Shown piece by piece: positions 36,075-49,156 of a stretch of DNA of 64,000 nt. The notes under the pieces were generated by a model. The model saw nothing but the letters and a program-made list of their open reading frames with translations. It did not search any database and was not told the origin of the DNA. The translations under genes and the position numbers were made by a program. Positions within the stretch are counted from its first letter, which is position 1; every line of letters begins with the position of its first letter. Where the stretch lies: the NCBI GenBank assembly GCA_025093985.1, contig JACAAK010000017.1:124001-188000 (forward strand), read 5' to 3'. This DNA is from Calvatia gigantea. Taxonomy: Eukaryota > Basidiomycota > Agaricomycetes > Agaricales > Lycoperdaceae.

Positions 36075-36313
36075 AAGCTAGTGATTGCCTTGCAGAGACT
36101 CGGATGTAACAACAACGCTGCGGACTGCGAACACATCCCCTCTCTGTTTGTGCCTGCCTTCCAGAGCAATGCTTTGACTACAATCAAAACTTTAAATCAA
36201 ACTGTGGTCAAATCTAGTGCGGTCCATACTTGTATTAGCAGAGGATTTTGTTACAGCAGAAAGAACCGTCTAGCGGACAAATCACATTTTCTTCGTTCAA
36301 CGTTCAAAATATG

Positions 36314-37821
36314 TTATATTTCTAACACGAAGATTTTATTACTTAGCATGAGGATACGTCCAGAGGCTTCATCACATCCCAACAAATCCAAGAACCCCTG
36401 GCTTGAAAATTTTCGCACACTTGCATGAGACTCTACCCGAATTTTGCTTCCCCCGTGGGTTGAAGGTGACAATGCTCATGGAATAATCCTTTTGCAGTAT
36501 AAACATGACCGAAAGTCCTGAGACCTGAACATAATCCTGAACGATATCGAGAGGAATTCTCCTCACGCTTGGTGGCAAGCCAACTTCATGGGGTACTTGG
36601 AGTACATCAATGCTACCTTGGCACGTCGTAATGATGTAAGGCGCAGCGGTGGTCGGTGTACAACTGAGACATCCACAACGTTGGACTAGGGTGCAATGGA
36701 ATGTGGAACAGGGATTTCCTAGAGCCAAGGACTGTGAATCGGTTGGTATACGGATGTTGAAAATCTCAGCGTGTGCTTCCGAGTCTGTGATCACTACCAA
36801 TCGGTTGCTCGGCAGAGGAATTATCTAGATCAGGCGCATCGTCAGGTATGGATGGTGACTGCATGCAGGTATACTCACTGTCGCAGCCGTTGAATACTCC
36901 CACACAAACAGTCTTGGTCCAGGCTCCGAGTACCGAAAAATGTGCACCTTCCAAGTTTCGACGGCATCTTTTTTATACCAACACCGTTCGACAACATAAT
37001 CGCTCCCAAGTTGCAATCGACTTTTCATACAAGGACCGGGACACATCAGAGTAACGAGTGGTTTCGCGACCCAGGTGCTGTCGGCGGTTTGCCCTCGGAA
37101 GTCTAATTGATAGATACATATGCGGCTGGAGTCTTGTATTCAAATTACGAATGAGGCGGGGAGGGCGGGTTGAAATCAAGGGCTCACCGAGACGCTCTGT
37201 ATTGTTATGAAGTGCCATTCGAAGGGAAAGCCATGGTTTCGACGAGTCAATCCATATTGCATGACCGTTTAAAGAGTCCACATAGTGACCATGGTAGGTG
37301 CGGTGGACCTCCTCAAAGAGCACCTGTGGCTCTGAATCGGGTTTATCCAGGTCGATCACGTAGACATAGCCATGGATATTATCAAGAAACCATCTTCCTC
37401 CGGGAAGAAGCTGGAAACAACAGCGTGTATCGAACTTGACATTGATTTTCCGCGAGCGGAATGTGGATGGATTTGGGTTACGCCATTTTTCTTGAATATT
37501 CAGCCGCCTTATGACCTTTCGCTCGAGCTCCTCCACTGAGCAGTTTTCAGCCGGGCCTTCAAGGACTGGTGCACCGAATCTGAACAACAGCTCAGGAGAG
37601 TTGGAAATTCCTGACGAGGTGTGTTCTTGTGATTGCGCGCATGTGTTTACATGTCTGGGTAAATGGTTGATCAAATTCGAGGCAAAAATCTCGTGGAAAG
37701 AGATGGCCCCACCGATTTTATTGCAAGCAGACTTTTGCAATCCAGAAGGCCAAGTATCTCATATAGAATTTCATCCGGAAGCGTGAGCAAGGTCGGTCGT
37801 GAAGTAAGGTGTTTTGTCCAT
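36314..37821 (-). pseudogene. F-box protein copy B, frameshifted
   Basis: A long central stretch (37740-36973) is open and near-identical to copies E and G. The frame breaks after SLSTR, in the segment before SNSPELL (extra A near 37612), in the LFRLPLHP segment, and in KQN-W (the same extra base as in copy A). Its upstream part resembles copy E, its partner in the second block, including the shifted initiator context. Confidence 0.82.
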
Positions 37822-40264
37822 GAGGATAGTCCTAGGATTCGAGTGAGAACGTAGAAACACAAGCGGATCAAGGCTGAAGCCAACATCATGAACGCGAAAG
37901 AGAGCCGAATGTATTTAAACGTGACCAAACATTGGTGTCACGTACATATATCCGCACAACAAACAACTCACCACAATTCACAATGAGATCTGCCGAAACT
38001 TTTCACACCACCGGACTCCTTCACGCAGAGCTACCGTTAGTCGTAGAATATTTACAACACGGTACTTTCAGTGGGGAAGAAATTTACCATCACCATCATC
38101 AATGTCACGTGGTCACTAGCAATTGTTCATCGCCAAAAACATTTGTCATTTCTATCGTCCAAAAGAATGCAGTTCCGACATTTGAGATTGAGTTGCTCGA
38201 AACGTCTACACTCCTATTTGTACGTCAGACTCCACCAGGATTTATGCAAGTCCAAGCCAAGGCGAAACCGTGATATGGCGAATAGCCAGATACATACATA
38301 CGTCTTTCCTCATCCCGGAGGCTCTGGGAGAAGTGAGTTCAGTTTGCACTAGGGGGCAGGTATATGAGATCCAGATATAGGTGCATATGGATTCCTCTGG
38401 CAACGGAGCACATATTCTTTTGTTTCCTTGGCTGAGATGTTGGACAACATAGTATCCATAATTGTTGTCCCTGCAACAGCTGCTATCGACATCACTTCGT
38501 TCTAGACCAGGTGGGGGGTTGGCGACTATACTGCGGTGTGAACGTGATACGCGAAGCATAATTGCATCAAGGCTGTTCATTACGAATTCATTGTCCATTC
38601 GACATTCAACTAAATCATGAAGGGTATTTAGCTACCCTGCCGATAGTAATCAGTTCTCCCCCTCTTTTGGGCTCAAAGAGCCTCACCTATTGGCCCATTT
38701 CCCCGTAGATCTTTACGTTCTTTGGTGTTTTCGAATTATCGAACCACGGGAACTTTGCTTTTCAATTAATTGTAAGGTGGGTGGCAGTATGAATTGGAGC
38801 GGAAAACAAAAAAAGCACTCATAGGTAGATGACAACATTTTTTATGCTTCTCCCACAAACCGACATAAAACTTTATCCGTTTGTTATCCAGCGCAGCCCA
38901 AGCTCCGCAATCTAAACACTAAATACTCATTGGTTTGATCTCTCCGATAAATTCATCACTTTCTAGTATCTTCAGCCGTTCTGACTTGGACATGTTTGCA
39001 TCGCCCTTTCGGCGTTGGGAGGAGCTAGGGTAAATCCTTTGAGGTTTGTGGTTCTCCATGTAGGACCGTCACTGCTTTCGTGGCAGGACCACGAACATTT
39101 CCTTTTTGACGGCTTTCTGATTTTCCTTCAAAGCTGTGGTTTTGAGTACCCCCGGGCCGGTTGAGTACCCCAGTCCTTCGAACACGAAGAAACGAAAATA
39201 CAAGACATAGATGAGGGCGCAGGGGTTTCCCTGGAGGAGGCGTAACTGCTGCAACCTCGGTGAACTTTATGGCAGCCGGGCAGATGCACGAAGTAACGGT
39301 AGAAGGGGGGATGACTTATTCCCCTCCCCGCGTATGGTTGGTGTGGAAGATAGAAAGAGCTCGGCTTCCTCGAGGGTCGCTCGGTCAGTTGGTCCCTGAC
39401 CCGGTATGGCGCAGTCAGTTTGAACTTGAAACATCTCTCCACAAGGTAGCAAGAAATCCGGGATGTAAAATAAGAGAGGAAAAGCGGTGAAAGCGGTGGA
39501 GGTTTCGACGAGCTGCGTTATATGTCGTGCTTCCCTGAATGTGGCGGTTAGTGCACTGAACGTCCGTGCGTCCAAGCACGGCGGCCTTTTTGTGTTCTTG
39601 TTCATCGGTATATGTGCACACCGTGTTGGGTGGTCAGTTACTTACTAGAATGAGACATCGCTTCTGGTGGGGTGCTGGTAACAGGCAAAACGCTGGACTG
39701 GCTGTCGGCAGTTATTCTAGTGGAACACTGTGGTCAACGCCAGACCACAGATTAGTGAATTGAAGCGTGGCCGAGGCCGTGCTGTTTCCAAAAGGGGGGG
39801 ATTGGCAACAAGTATCCACGATTACCAACAATAGCTGGGATTGATACAGGTAGGTCTCCGGGTTCTGACCCGCAGTTTCGCCCATGCCTGAGCTTATTCC
39901 CAGGATCGTCGGGGTTGGTGGGCTTTTTGCTCTTTAGTAGTCTGTAATGATGGACTGTTTACAACAACGTACTGACCAACGCGAACTGTCACATGATCTC
40001 CTAGAAAGGACTGCACGTTTCGACAGAAGTCCCCAAAAGTCTCTTCTTATCCATGAACTCCCATCATCCGCTTGCTTTGATAATTTATGTCAATTAAAAT
40101 GTGGGGGACAAGAACTATGTATTAAGGCTGCTAGAATGTTTCCTCCACGTCGACGAGTGAAAGCCATGTAAATTGAGGGCAGTCCTGAATGACGTCCAGA
40201 GGAATGCTCTTCATGCTCAGCGGCAACCAACTTTGGTCATTGCGGCCTCATTTGACTTTTCTAG
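37822..40264. other. Array spacer between copies B and C
   Basis: Repeated at 50765-53816, with shorter relatives at 30110-30629, 42076-43479 and 55638-57585. It holds conserved but decayed frames: a plus-strand piece near 37983 (AETFHTTGLLH..., found upstream of several F-box copies) and a minus-strand piece near 39267-39605 (FQVQTDCAIPGQGP) seen in four places. Near 40085-40160 it ends in a short match to the EB1 3' end. I identify none of these proteins. Confidence 0.55.
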
Positions 40265-40333
40265 ATGGTCGTTCCGGGTGACGTTCTCCTCAAGTTCTTC
40301 CAATCCCACAGTGACAGCGAGGACACTACATAA
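40265..40333 (+). pseudogene. Orphan last exon of the PD-(D/E)XK-like gene
   Basis: After a tttctag acceptor, bases 40265-40333 encode MVVPGDVLLKFF and eleven more residues before a stop, matching the last exon of the gene at 47111-48921. The rest of that gene is absent here. The position, just before the 3' end of F-box copy C, is the same as beside copies B and E. Confidence 0.6.
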
Positions 40334-40572
40334 AGCTAGTGATTGCTTTTGTATAGACTCGGATGTAACAACGGCTCTGCAAACTGCGAACTCTCTCCCT
40401 CTCTTTTTGTGCCCGCCTCCTAGGGCAATGGTTCCACTACAAGCACAATTTCGAATCAAACTGTGGTTAAATCAAGTGTGGTCCATAACTGTCTTAGCAG
40501 GGGATGTTGTTACAACAGGAGGCACGGTCTAACGGACAGATCACATTTTCACCGTTCAACGTTCACGATATG

Positions 40573-42075
40573 TTATATCTCTAACACGAAGATCATTTTA
40601 TCATTTAGCATAAGGATACGCCCAGAGGCTTCATCACACGACACCAAATCCAAATATCCCCGGCTTGAAAAATTTCGCACACTTGCATGAGACTCTACCC
40701 AATTTTGCTTCCCCCGTGGGTTGAAGGTAATAATGCCCATGGAATGGTCCTTTTGCAGTATAAACATGACCGAAAGCCCTGAGACCTGAACATAATCCTG
40801 AACGACATCAAGAGGAATTCTCCGCACGCTTGGTGGCGAGCCAACTTCATGGGGTACTTGGAGTATATCAATGCTGCCTTGGCACGTCGTAATGATGTAG
40901 GCGCAGCGGTGGTCGGTGTACAATCGAGACGTCCATAGCGTTGGGGTAGGGTGCAATGGAAGGCGGAACAGGGTTTCCAGAGCCAAGGACTGTGAATCGG
41001 TTGGTATACGGATGTTGAAAATCTCAGCGTGTGCTTTCGAGTCCGTAATCGCGACCAGTCGGTTGCCCGGCAGAGGAAGTATCTGGACCAGGCATGTCGT
41101 CAGGTATGGATCGTGGCTGCATGCGGGTATACTCACTGTCGCAGCCGTTGAATACTCCCACACAAACAGTCTTGGTCCAGGCTCCGAGTACCGAAAAATG
41201 TGGATCTTCCAAGTTTCGACTGCACTTTTTTTGTACCAACACCGTTCGACAACATAATCACTTCCAAGTTGAAGCCGGCTTTTCGTACAAGGGCCGGGAC
41301 ACATCAGAGTAACAAGTGGTTTCACGACCCAGGTGCTGTCGGCGGTTTGCCCTCGGAAGTCTAATTGATAGATACATATGCGGCTGGAGTCTTGTATTCA
41401 AATTACGAATGAGACAGGGAGGGCGGGTTGAAATCAGGGGCTCACCGAGACGCTCTGTATTGTTATGAAGTGCCATTCGAAGGGAAAGCCATGGTTTCGA
41501 CGAGTCAATCCATATTGCATGACCGTTTAAAGGGTCCACATAGTGACCATAATAGGTGAGGTGGGCTTCCTCAAAGAGCACCTGTGGCTTTGAATCGGGT
41601 TTGTCCAGATCGATCACGTAGACATGGCCATCAACATTATCGAGAAACCATCTTCCTCCAGGAAGAAGCTGGAAACGACCGTTTGTATGGAATTCGACAT
41701 TGATTTACCGCGAGCGGAATGTGGATGGATCTGGGTTACGCCATTTTTCTTGAATTTGTAGCCACCTTATGACCTTTCGCTCGAGCTCCTCCACCGAGTA
41801 ATCCTCGGCGGGACGTTCGAGGACCGGTGCACCAAATTTGAACAACAGCTCAGGGGATTTGGAGATCCCTACGAGGTATGTTCTTGTGATCGTGTGCATG
41901 TGTTTGCATGTCTGAGTAGACGGTTGATCAAATTCGAGGCAAAATCTCATGGGAAGAGATAACCCACTGATTTAATTGCGAGCAGACTTTTGCAATTCAA
42001 AAGGCTAAGTATTTCATATAGAAGATCATCCGGAAGCGTGGGCAAGGTCGGTCGTGAAGTAGGTATTTTGTCCAT
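40573..42075 (-). pseudogene. F-box protein copy C, broken
   Basis: The start MDKIPTSRPTLPTLPDDLL leads into the F-box, but the frame is lost after LLAIKSVG through the one-base loss also seen in copies A and F. A nonsense change (Lys AAA to TAA) follows FRSR near 41705. The 3' half (41325-40573, 250 codons) is fully open, reading through the last intron position without a stop. Confidence 0.82.
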
Positions 42076-43479
42076 GAGGATAGTCCCAGGATTCGAGTGA
42101 GGACGTAGAAACACAAGTGGACAAACGCTGAAGCGCCGAAGCCAACATCACGAATGCAAGGGAGAGTGCACTTGAATGTCACCAAACATTGGTGTCACGC
42201 ATCCCCACACAGCAAACAAAACACCACAATTCACATTGAGACCCGCAGAAACTTTCCACACCGCCGGACTCCTTCACACAGGACTGCCAGTAGCCGTAGA
42301 ACATTTCCGACATAGTACTTTCAGTGGCGAAGAAATTCCATCATCACTATTTGGTGTCACGTAGTCACTAGTGGTTGTTCAAGCGTTCAAATGATCCAAA
42401 AGAACGCGGTTCTGACAATCGAATTTTAGTTGCTTGAATCCCTACCTGTACATCAGACTCCACCTGGATATATGGGATTCAAAGCCAATACAAAACCCTG
42501 ACGTGACAGATAGTCAGATACGCAGGCATAGAAACGCAACATGGAATGTTTCTGCCAACGTCTTCCCTCATCCCGGAGGCTATGTGCGGAGTGAGTTCAG
42601 TTCGCAGATCCAGATGCATATGTACTCCTCTGGCAACAGGGCATATCAGTATTGTGTTGCTTCGATGTTGGAAGCATAGTATCCATAATTGTTGTCCCGA
42701 CAACGATTGGCTGTCGATATCATTCTATTTGAGACCAGGTTTGGGGTTAACGACTATACTGCCGTGTGAATAGGGTGATACATGAAACAGACCGTTCATT
42801 ATTAATTCATTGTCCACCGGGCATTCAACTAAATCATGAAGGGTATTTAGGTGTTCGGCTGGTGATCACTTCCCCACGTCTCTTCGGCTCGAGGAGCTTC
42901 ACTCATTGGCCCGTTGTCTCGTAGACTTTCCGGGCCAATTTACACCGCCGCCCACCCTACGGTTAATTGAAAGGACCAAATTCCCGCGATTCAACAATTC
43001 GAAAACATCAAAGAAAGTAAAATCAAAGAACGCACTCACAGGTAGATGATAACATTTTTTATGCTTCTTCCACAAGCCGACATAAAGACGGTGGAGGGGG
43101 GAGACGATTCATCCCCCTCCTCGTGTAAGGTAAGTGTGGAGGATAGAAAGAGTCCGACTTTCCCGGCGGTCGTTCCGTTACCTGGTCCCAGACCCGGTGT
43201 AGCGCAGTCAGTTTGAACTTGAAACATCTCTCCACAAGGTAGCGAGAAATCCGGGGTGAAAAATAAGAAAGGACAAGCGGCGGAGGCGTTTTTCGACGAT
43301 CTGGGTTTATGCCGTGCTTCCCTGAAGATGGCGGTTAGTGCAATGTTTCCACTACAAACACGGTTTTAAATAAAACTGTAGTCAAATCTAATGCGGTTCA
43401 TATTTGTCTTAGCAGGGGATTTGTTACAGCAGAAAGCACAGTCTAACGGACAGATTACGTTCGTTCAACGTTCACAATG
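42076..43479. other. Array spacer between copies C and D
   Basis: Shorter relative of the 37822-40264 spacer and partner of 55638-57585. It contains a decayed plus-strand AETFHTAGLLH piece (near 42245), a FPHPGGYVRSEFS piece (near 42560) and a FQVQTDC minus-strand piece (near 43225). No gene is recognised. Confidence 0.55.
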
Positions 43480-44847
43480 TTATATTTCTAACACAAAGAA
43501 CATATTATTTAGCATGAGGATACGCCCAGAGGCTTCATCACATGCCAACAAATCCAAGAACCCCCGGCTTGAAAAATTTCGCACACTTGCATGAGACTCT
43601 ACCGAGCTTTGCTCCCCCCGCGGGTTGAAGGTGATAATGCTCATGGAATAATCCTTTTGCAGTATAAACATGACCGAAAGTCCTGAGACCTGAACATAAT
43701 CCTGAACGACATCGAGAGGAATTCTCCGCACGCTTAATGGCAGGTTTCCAGAGTTAAGGATTGCGAATCGTTTGGCATATGGATGTTGAAAATCTCAGCG
43801 CGTGCTTTCCAGTCCGTGATTGCGACTAATCGGTTGCCCGGCAGAGGAAGTATCTGGACCAGGCATGTCGTCAGGTATGGATGGTGACTGCATGCAGGTA
43901 TACTCACTGTCGCAGCCTTTGAATACTCCCACACAAACAGTCTTGGTCCAGGCTCCGAGTACCGAAAAATGTGGATCTTCCAAGTTTCGACTCCACCTTT
44001 TTTGTACCAACACCGTTCGACAACATAATCACTTCCAAGTTGCAATCGACTTTTCATACAAGGACCGGGACACATCAGAGTAACCAGTGGTTTCGCGACC
44101 CAGGTGCTGTCGGCGGTTTGCCCTCGGAAGTCTAATTGATAGATATATATGCGGCTGGAGTCTTGTATCCAAAATACGAATGAGACAAGGAAAGCGGGTT
44201 GAAATTAAAGCTCACCGAGATATTCTGTATTGTTATGAAGTGCCATCCGAAGGGAAAGCCATGGTTTCGACGAGTCAATCCATGTTGCATGACCATTTAA
44301 AGGGTCCACATAGTAATTATAGAAGTTGCGGTGGACCTCCTCAAGAGTACCTGTGGCTCCTGAATCAGGTTTGTCGAGGTCGATTACGTAGACATAGCCA
44401 TATATGTTATCAAGAAACCACCTCCCTCCGGGAAGAAGCTGGAAACAACCGCGGGTATTGAATTCGACATTGATTTTCCGCGAGCGGAATGTGGATGGAT
44501 TTGGGTTACGCCATTTTTCTTGAACTTGTAGCCACCTTATGACCTTTCGCTCGAGCTCCTCCATTGAGTAGTTTTCAGCGGGGCCTTCAAGGACTGGTGC
44601 ACCGAATCTGAACAACAGCTCATGGAGAGTTGGAAATTCCTACGAGGTGTATTCTTGTGATTGCGCGCATGTGTTTGCCTGTCTGAGTAAGTGATTGATC
44701 AAATTCGAGGCAAAATCTCGTGGAAAGAGATGGCCCCACCGATTTTATTGCAAGTAGACTTTTGCAATCCAAAAGGTTAAGTATTTCATCTAGAAGTTCA
44801 TCAGGAAGAGCGAGCAAGGTCGGTGTAAAGTTGGGTGTTTTACTCAT
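43480..44847 (-). pseudogene. F-box protein copy D, internal deletion and frameshifts
   Basis: The start MSKTPNFTPTLLALPDELL and F-box read to SNSP, where one extra base (T in catgg near 44624) shifts the frame. About 130 bp of the third exon are missing at about 43738, joining the RRIPLD segment directly to the SLTLET segment. The remaining pieces are close to copies E and G. Confidence 0.85.
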
Positions 44848-45424
44848 GAGGATGTCCTAGGATTCGAGTGAGAACCTAGAAACACAAGCAGACCAGGGCT
44901 GGTGTCAACGTTATTGAACTGAAGGGGAACTGAATGCGTTTGAACGTAACCAAATATTGGTGTGACGTAAATCGGCACAACACACCTCGCATGTGTTGAT
45001 GCCACAATTCACATAAATACCTGCAGAAACTTTTCGCGCTGCCGGATGCCTTCATGTAGCACTAATAGTAGTCATAGATTATTTCCAATGCGCCAACTCT
45101 TACCTGGATTGTGTTGCTGGAAGCGGGTACATTGATATTCCTCTTACGTGAGCTTTTCAACTGCGTTGTGACTATAGGACGGCCAGGAGCTCGATTCATA
45201 ACCTTGTCGTTCTATGGGCATCGTTTACTCGGTGGCCCTATAGGTCACTCAATGATCAATATTTACTCAGAGATTCTCGTGGACTTGCTGGAAGAAAAAT
45301 CAAACATTTCAATTAAAGTGTGTGAAATTCCGGGGCCAAGACGAAAATGTGACGACGTGACAAGATACGCAATGTAATTTATGTCAATTAAAATGCGGGG
45401 AGGCAAGAATTATGTATTAAGGCT

Positions 45425-45992
45425 GTTTCCTCCTCGTCAACTGCCGCTCCGCCCTCGGGTACTTCGAAACCCTCCTGGTGTGTGTTAGGCATACGGGAAT
45501 GAATGAAAACAGTTTTTTTAAGGGTGCTCACCTCGGTCGAGTACAGGATTTTCTGAATCTCACGCAGTGTGTTATCGTCTTTACCCTCCGCCTCGAGCGT
45601 CTCCAGTTGTGCCTGTGCCAAAATTTCAATGTCGCGAAGCTATGGCAGGTACCAAAAAAATTAGAACAGGGTTCCTCATAAACAAAGGAGTAAGATCACC
45701 TTTGCAAAGTAGAGATCTCGTTCCTTCTCAAGACCCTCCAAGTGCGAGCTGAGCTCTTTAACCTGTGCCTTGCAAGTGATTCACAGTCTCATTGGACTGA
45801 GCACTCCCAGACCTAAAACCACCCACAGGAGTCCTACCTCCCACACGTCCCGCACCACCACTCCCCGCACTCAACCCAGTCGCACTCCTCCCTCCACCAA
45901 CAGGCCCAATCGTCGCCGGAGCACCCTCCACCGCAACCCCCTTCCTCCTCGCAACAGGATCATACCCCTGTCCACCAAAATTCCCATCCCAT
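45425..45992 (-). pseudogene. EB1/Mal3 3' gene fragment (second copy)
   Basis: Same truncated piece as 32544-33122, with the identical breakpoint before the DGNFGGQ codons (45992). An extra T near 45770 breaks the frame in NHLQAQV. There is no CH domain. Confidence 0.88.
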
Positions 45993-47110
45993 AGATTTAA
46001 TTTAACCCAATGAACAATGCCAGTGACCGAAAGGCATGCGGCTGGGGCGACCCGTCCCGCGTTCCCCCTTCGGATCACACACCTGGTCGTCGGGAACATT
46101 TCCAAGGTCCCGATTCTCCACTCCCAAAACTCGCGCACTACGTTCTGTTTGCTTATAGTGCACAACATGATATTCATTTCACGACTACCTTAGCCTACTC
46201 GTCGCTACTCAGTGCAAGATACTCTTTCCACTGTCAGGAGCACAGAGCGAGTTGAAAACGGGATAGTCAGCCACACATCCTCAAACAATGATTTTTGCCA
46301 CCCTTATCCGTATCTAGCACCATATACAGGTTTGCTGGAGCAGGACTATGTATCCTCTAGCTCACCAAGAATGATCAGGCCCATTGAAGCCACGAGGTTC
46401 TCCAATCAGTGCATTAATTGTCATCTCTCCTTGGATATCCCGTTGACAGGTCAGAAGTGCTCCTGATGAGCACACCAATGTTCTTGATACACGAGGCGCA
46501 AGGGTCATTGGACATGTGTATTACCGGGACTCGGAAGATCAGGGAGGCAGGTATTGAGGGCACCAATAACCATGAAAGTGGTTATCAATTGAGGTAACAA
46601 ACTCTTTAGGAGAGAACCATTGTATGCGAAGCGAAGATGTAACCCCCGCCCACGATATCCCTTGTTCCACCTGCAACTGAGATGGGCACAAGCGGCAGTG
46701 ATGGTTTCGGTGATGTCATTCGTGGCAAGTAATGGTCCGATAAGCAACATGTCTTTCGCAAGGCTCACGTTTCCTGGTAGGTCCACCAATTTCGGAAGGG
46801 GAAACCTCGAATTGGGCACGACAACAGCATTTTTAGGGGGCGTTATCAACGTGCAATCATACAGCCCTTCACACAGAAACACGAGAAAGCATCCGAATGA
46901 TCTCTGCAGAAGGGAAGGCACGCTGTTTGCAACCAGGCTACCCAGAAAAATGGCAGGAAAAGTTCTTGAGCTGGCAAAAAGCACGCAGGCCCTTTTTTCT
47001 GGACGCAATCTTTATCGTTCAGCTCGTTTGGTTGTATAAAGGGGTGAGGTGAGAGAGTGGCGAAAACCGCCGAACACCTTCAGTATCCAATTTAAACGTC
47101 CTCTACTGTA
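45993..47110. other. Spacer of array block 2 with a 167-codon minus-strand frame
   Basis: Partner of 33123-34276. Here a minus-strand frame from 47008 to 46505 is open and starts MRPEKRACVLFASSRTF; it contains ITPPKNAVVVPNSRFPLPKL and LLATNDITETI. I do not recognise it. The opposite strand is also open for about 140 codons (46620-47039), so chance is possible. Confidence 0.35.
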
Positions 47111-48921
47111 ATGCCACTCATCCAAAAATCTTCCAATCGTCAGAACCAAATTTCGGGTTAGCGCCCACTCCCCTTTACCGGATGTGTAACTGCGCTCAAC
47201 TTGTTGCCCTCCCAGGAAAGCCCGACCTTGGTAAAGAGTCTCCTCAGAATCAGACCCACCATCATGGTGAGAACGAAGGTACCTTCTCTCTCACCACTTG
47301 GTAAGGGCCGCCACTCATCTCTTTTTAGCCGAACTTAGTCTCACCGATCAAGTCAGAACATTTTGGGACAAGGATTGGAAGGCCCCGAGCATCGCTAAGA
47401 ACTTACCTGTTGGAGGGACTAGTATGACTGGCCCGGCTGCGAAGCTTCGTACCGACGCCCTCCAGAAACTCATGAAAGCGATTGGGGCGCATGTACCTTT
47501 GTCTCCAACAGGGTTTAAGACAGGGAAAGACCGCGAGGATTGTCTGAACGCAATCAGATCTTACGTTGACCACAAAAACAGCGATGTCTTGGGATTTATA
47601 GAACTCGTTCAAGATCGAAGATTTGACGAACTTCACCTCAGAGTGTGTGATAATTATTTCCGCTAAAATCGGTGCTTGGTTAACTTGCTCTTTTCAGTTG
47701 CGCAGCTTTAGCAAGATCACCAATGAAGATGTGATACTGTCTCAAACCGCTCTATTTATTAGGAACCCCCTAGAAGTTACCGTTCTTCTCCGTTGGTCGG
47801 GGCGGAACCCCCAGGTGCTTTCGCTCGCTATGCCGACACCTCACCAAGTGGGGGCGTTTAAGGCACTAATTCAGTGTTTTACAGGATTTTTCCATCAGTC
47901 GGTGAGAGCCTCCCCCCTCAATCAATCCCTTTAAGATGTTCATTCCACCAAAGTCTGAACAGGTAGCCGTCATGAAGATCGCTGGCTATAACCTTCTCCT
48001 TCGATATGCAAACCAGCATTTGTGTGCGAAGTATTACCCAGAGCTTCCTCTCTTCGGTCTCTCCTCAGAAGAATCACCCGCAGAGGTCGTGGCTTGGACC
48101 AAAGAGCAGAAGTACAAATATCTTCTGACTGGCAGGGCGGATGGATTTATTGTGACTCTGATGAGCAACGGAGGTATGGCACGGGAGCGGACGGCCTTGG
48201 TTGGGTCGGATTATGAGGATATATTGTCTGGAATCTGTGAGTATCCCTCAAAGCTAAGAATCTAGAGGTTGTTAAGCATACAACAGACAAGCCCGGTGAG
48301 GCTCCAAAGTATGAGACTCTGCTGAAGAACCTGGGTGGTATCGTTGAGGGAGGGAACGGCGAACTATCCTACGAAATCGCCCTCCTTGAGGTGAAGAGAC
48401 TGCAGCTTCCCTGTGAGTGACGCAATTTTTGATCGGATAAGCTAGTGGTTTGACTCGTTTCCCTTCCTCAGACAGAACAACGGAGAAGTCGATAGACTCC
48501 CGGCTTACGTTATACCTCAAGCAAATAATCTCTGAATGTGCAGCCGTGTGAGTTGTCCTTTCTCTCGATGGTGAGCTCGGGCTTTAACAACTTGAATAGC
48601 AAGGAATATGGCCCTGAAAAGTGCCGGATCCTGAAATTTATCCTCTCTGATGGCAACTGTTGGGTTTTTGGTTTACTTTTGAACCCCGATATCACCACAA
48701 GCCAGCAAGGTGCTCAACGCGAATGCTTTTTCTCTATCCTTGATAACGAGGGACTTCGTGATATAGAAGGTGTCGTGAAATTACTCGCAGCGTGGGTATG
48801 TGAAGCGCGTGCTATTGGCGATTGTCATTTTGACCTCATTTGACATTTCTAGATGGTTGTTCCGGGCGACGTTCTGTTCAAGTTCTTCCGATCCAAGATT
48901 GATAGCGGGGACTCTACGTGA
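47111..48921 (+). CDS. Hypothetical protein with PD-(D/E)XK nuclease-like motif (intact copy)
   Basis: Multi-exon gene with unbroken exons. The start MPLIQKSSNRQNQISG is joined by a 59-nt-type intron to GKPDLG..., then by a second intron to ELSLTDQVRTFWDKDW; further exons carry LRSFSKITNEDV, VAVMKIAGYNLLLRYANQ, LLTGRADGFIVTLM, ELSYEIALLEVKRLQLP, CWVFGLLLNPDITT and a final MVVPGDVLFKFF...GDST. The aspartate in GRADGFIV and the E-x-K in LLEVKR resemble the D...(D/E)xK core of restriction-like nucleases; this fold assignment is inference. Two introns are uncertain: near 47850-47962, and between RTAL and NLEVV near 48198-48257. The gene ends about 235 bp from the 3' end of intact F-box copy E, pointing towards it. 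No known family name is offered. Confidence 0.6.
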
Positions 48922-49156
48922 AGCTCGTGATTGTGCTTGTACGGGCTCGGGTGTAACAGCGGCCCTGGGTACTGCGAATTCCCCCCCCCTCTCTGTTTGT
49001 GCCTGTCTTCATGGGTAACGTTTCACTACAAGCATAGTTCAAATTAAACTCTAGCCAAATCTAGTACGATCCATACTTGTCTTAACAAAGTTTCGTTACA
49101 GCAGAAGGCAAGATTTAGCGGTCAAATCACGTTTTCATCGTTCGACGTTCACAATG

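Noticed and set aside
37983..38273. Plus-strand frame upstream of copy B (AETFHTTGLLH...) as a gene paired with each F-box copy
   Set aside because: The equivalent pieces in the other copies are out of frame or interrupted, and no family is recognised; it may be 5' flank or an ancient pseudogene.
45425..45992. EB1 fragments as short functional EBH-only proteins
   Set aside because: Both full-length fragments have one-base gains in the EBH part and no start codon of their own in a proper context.
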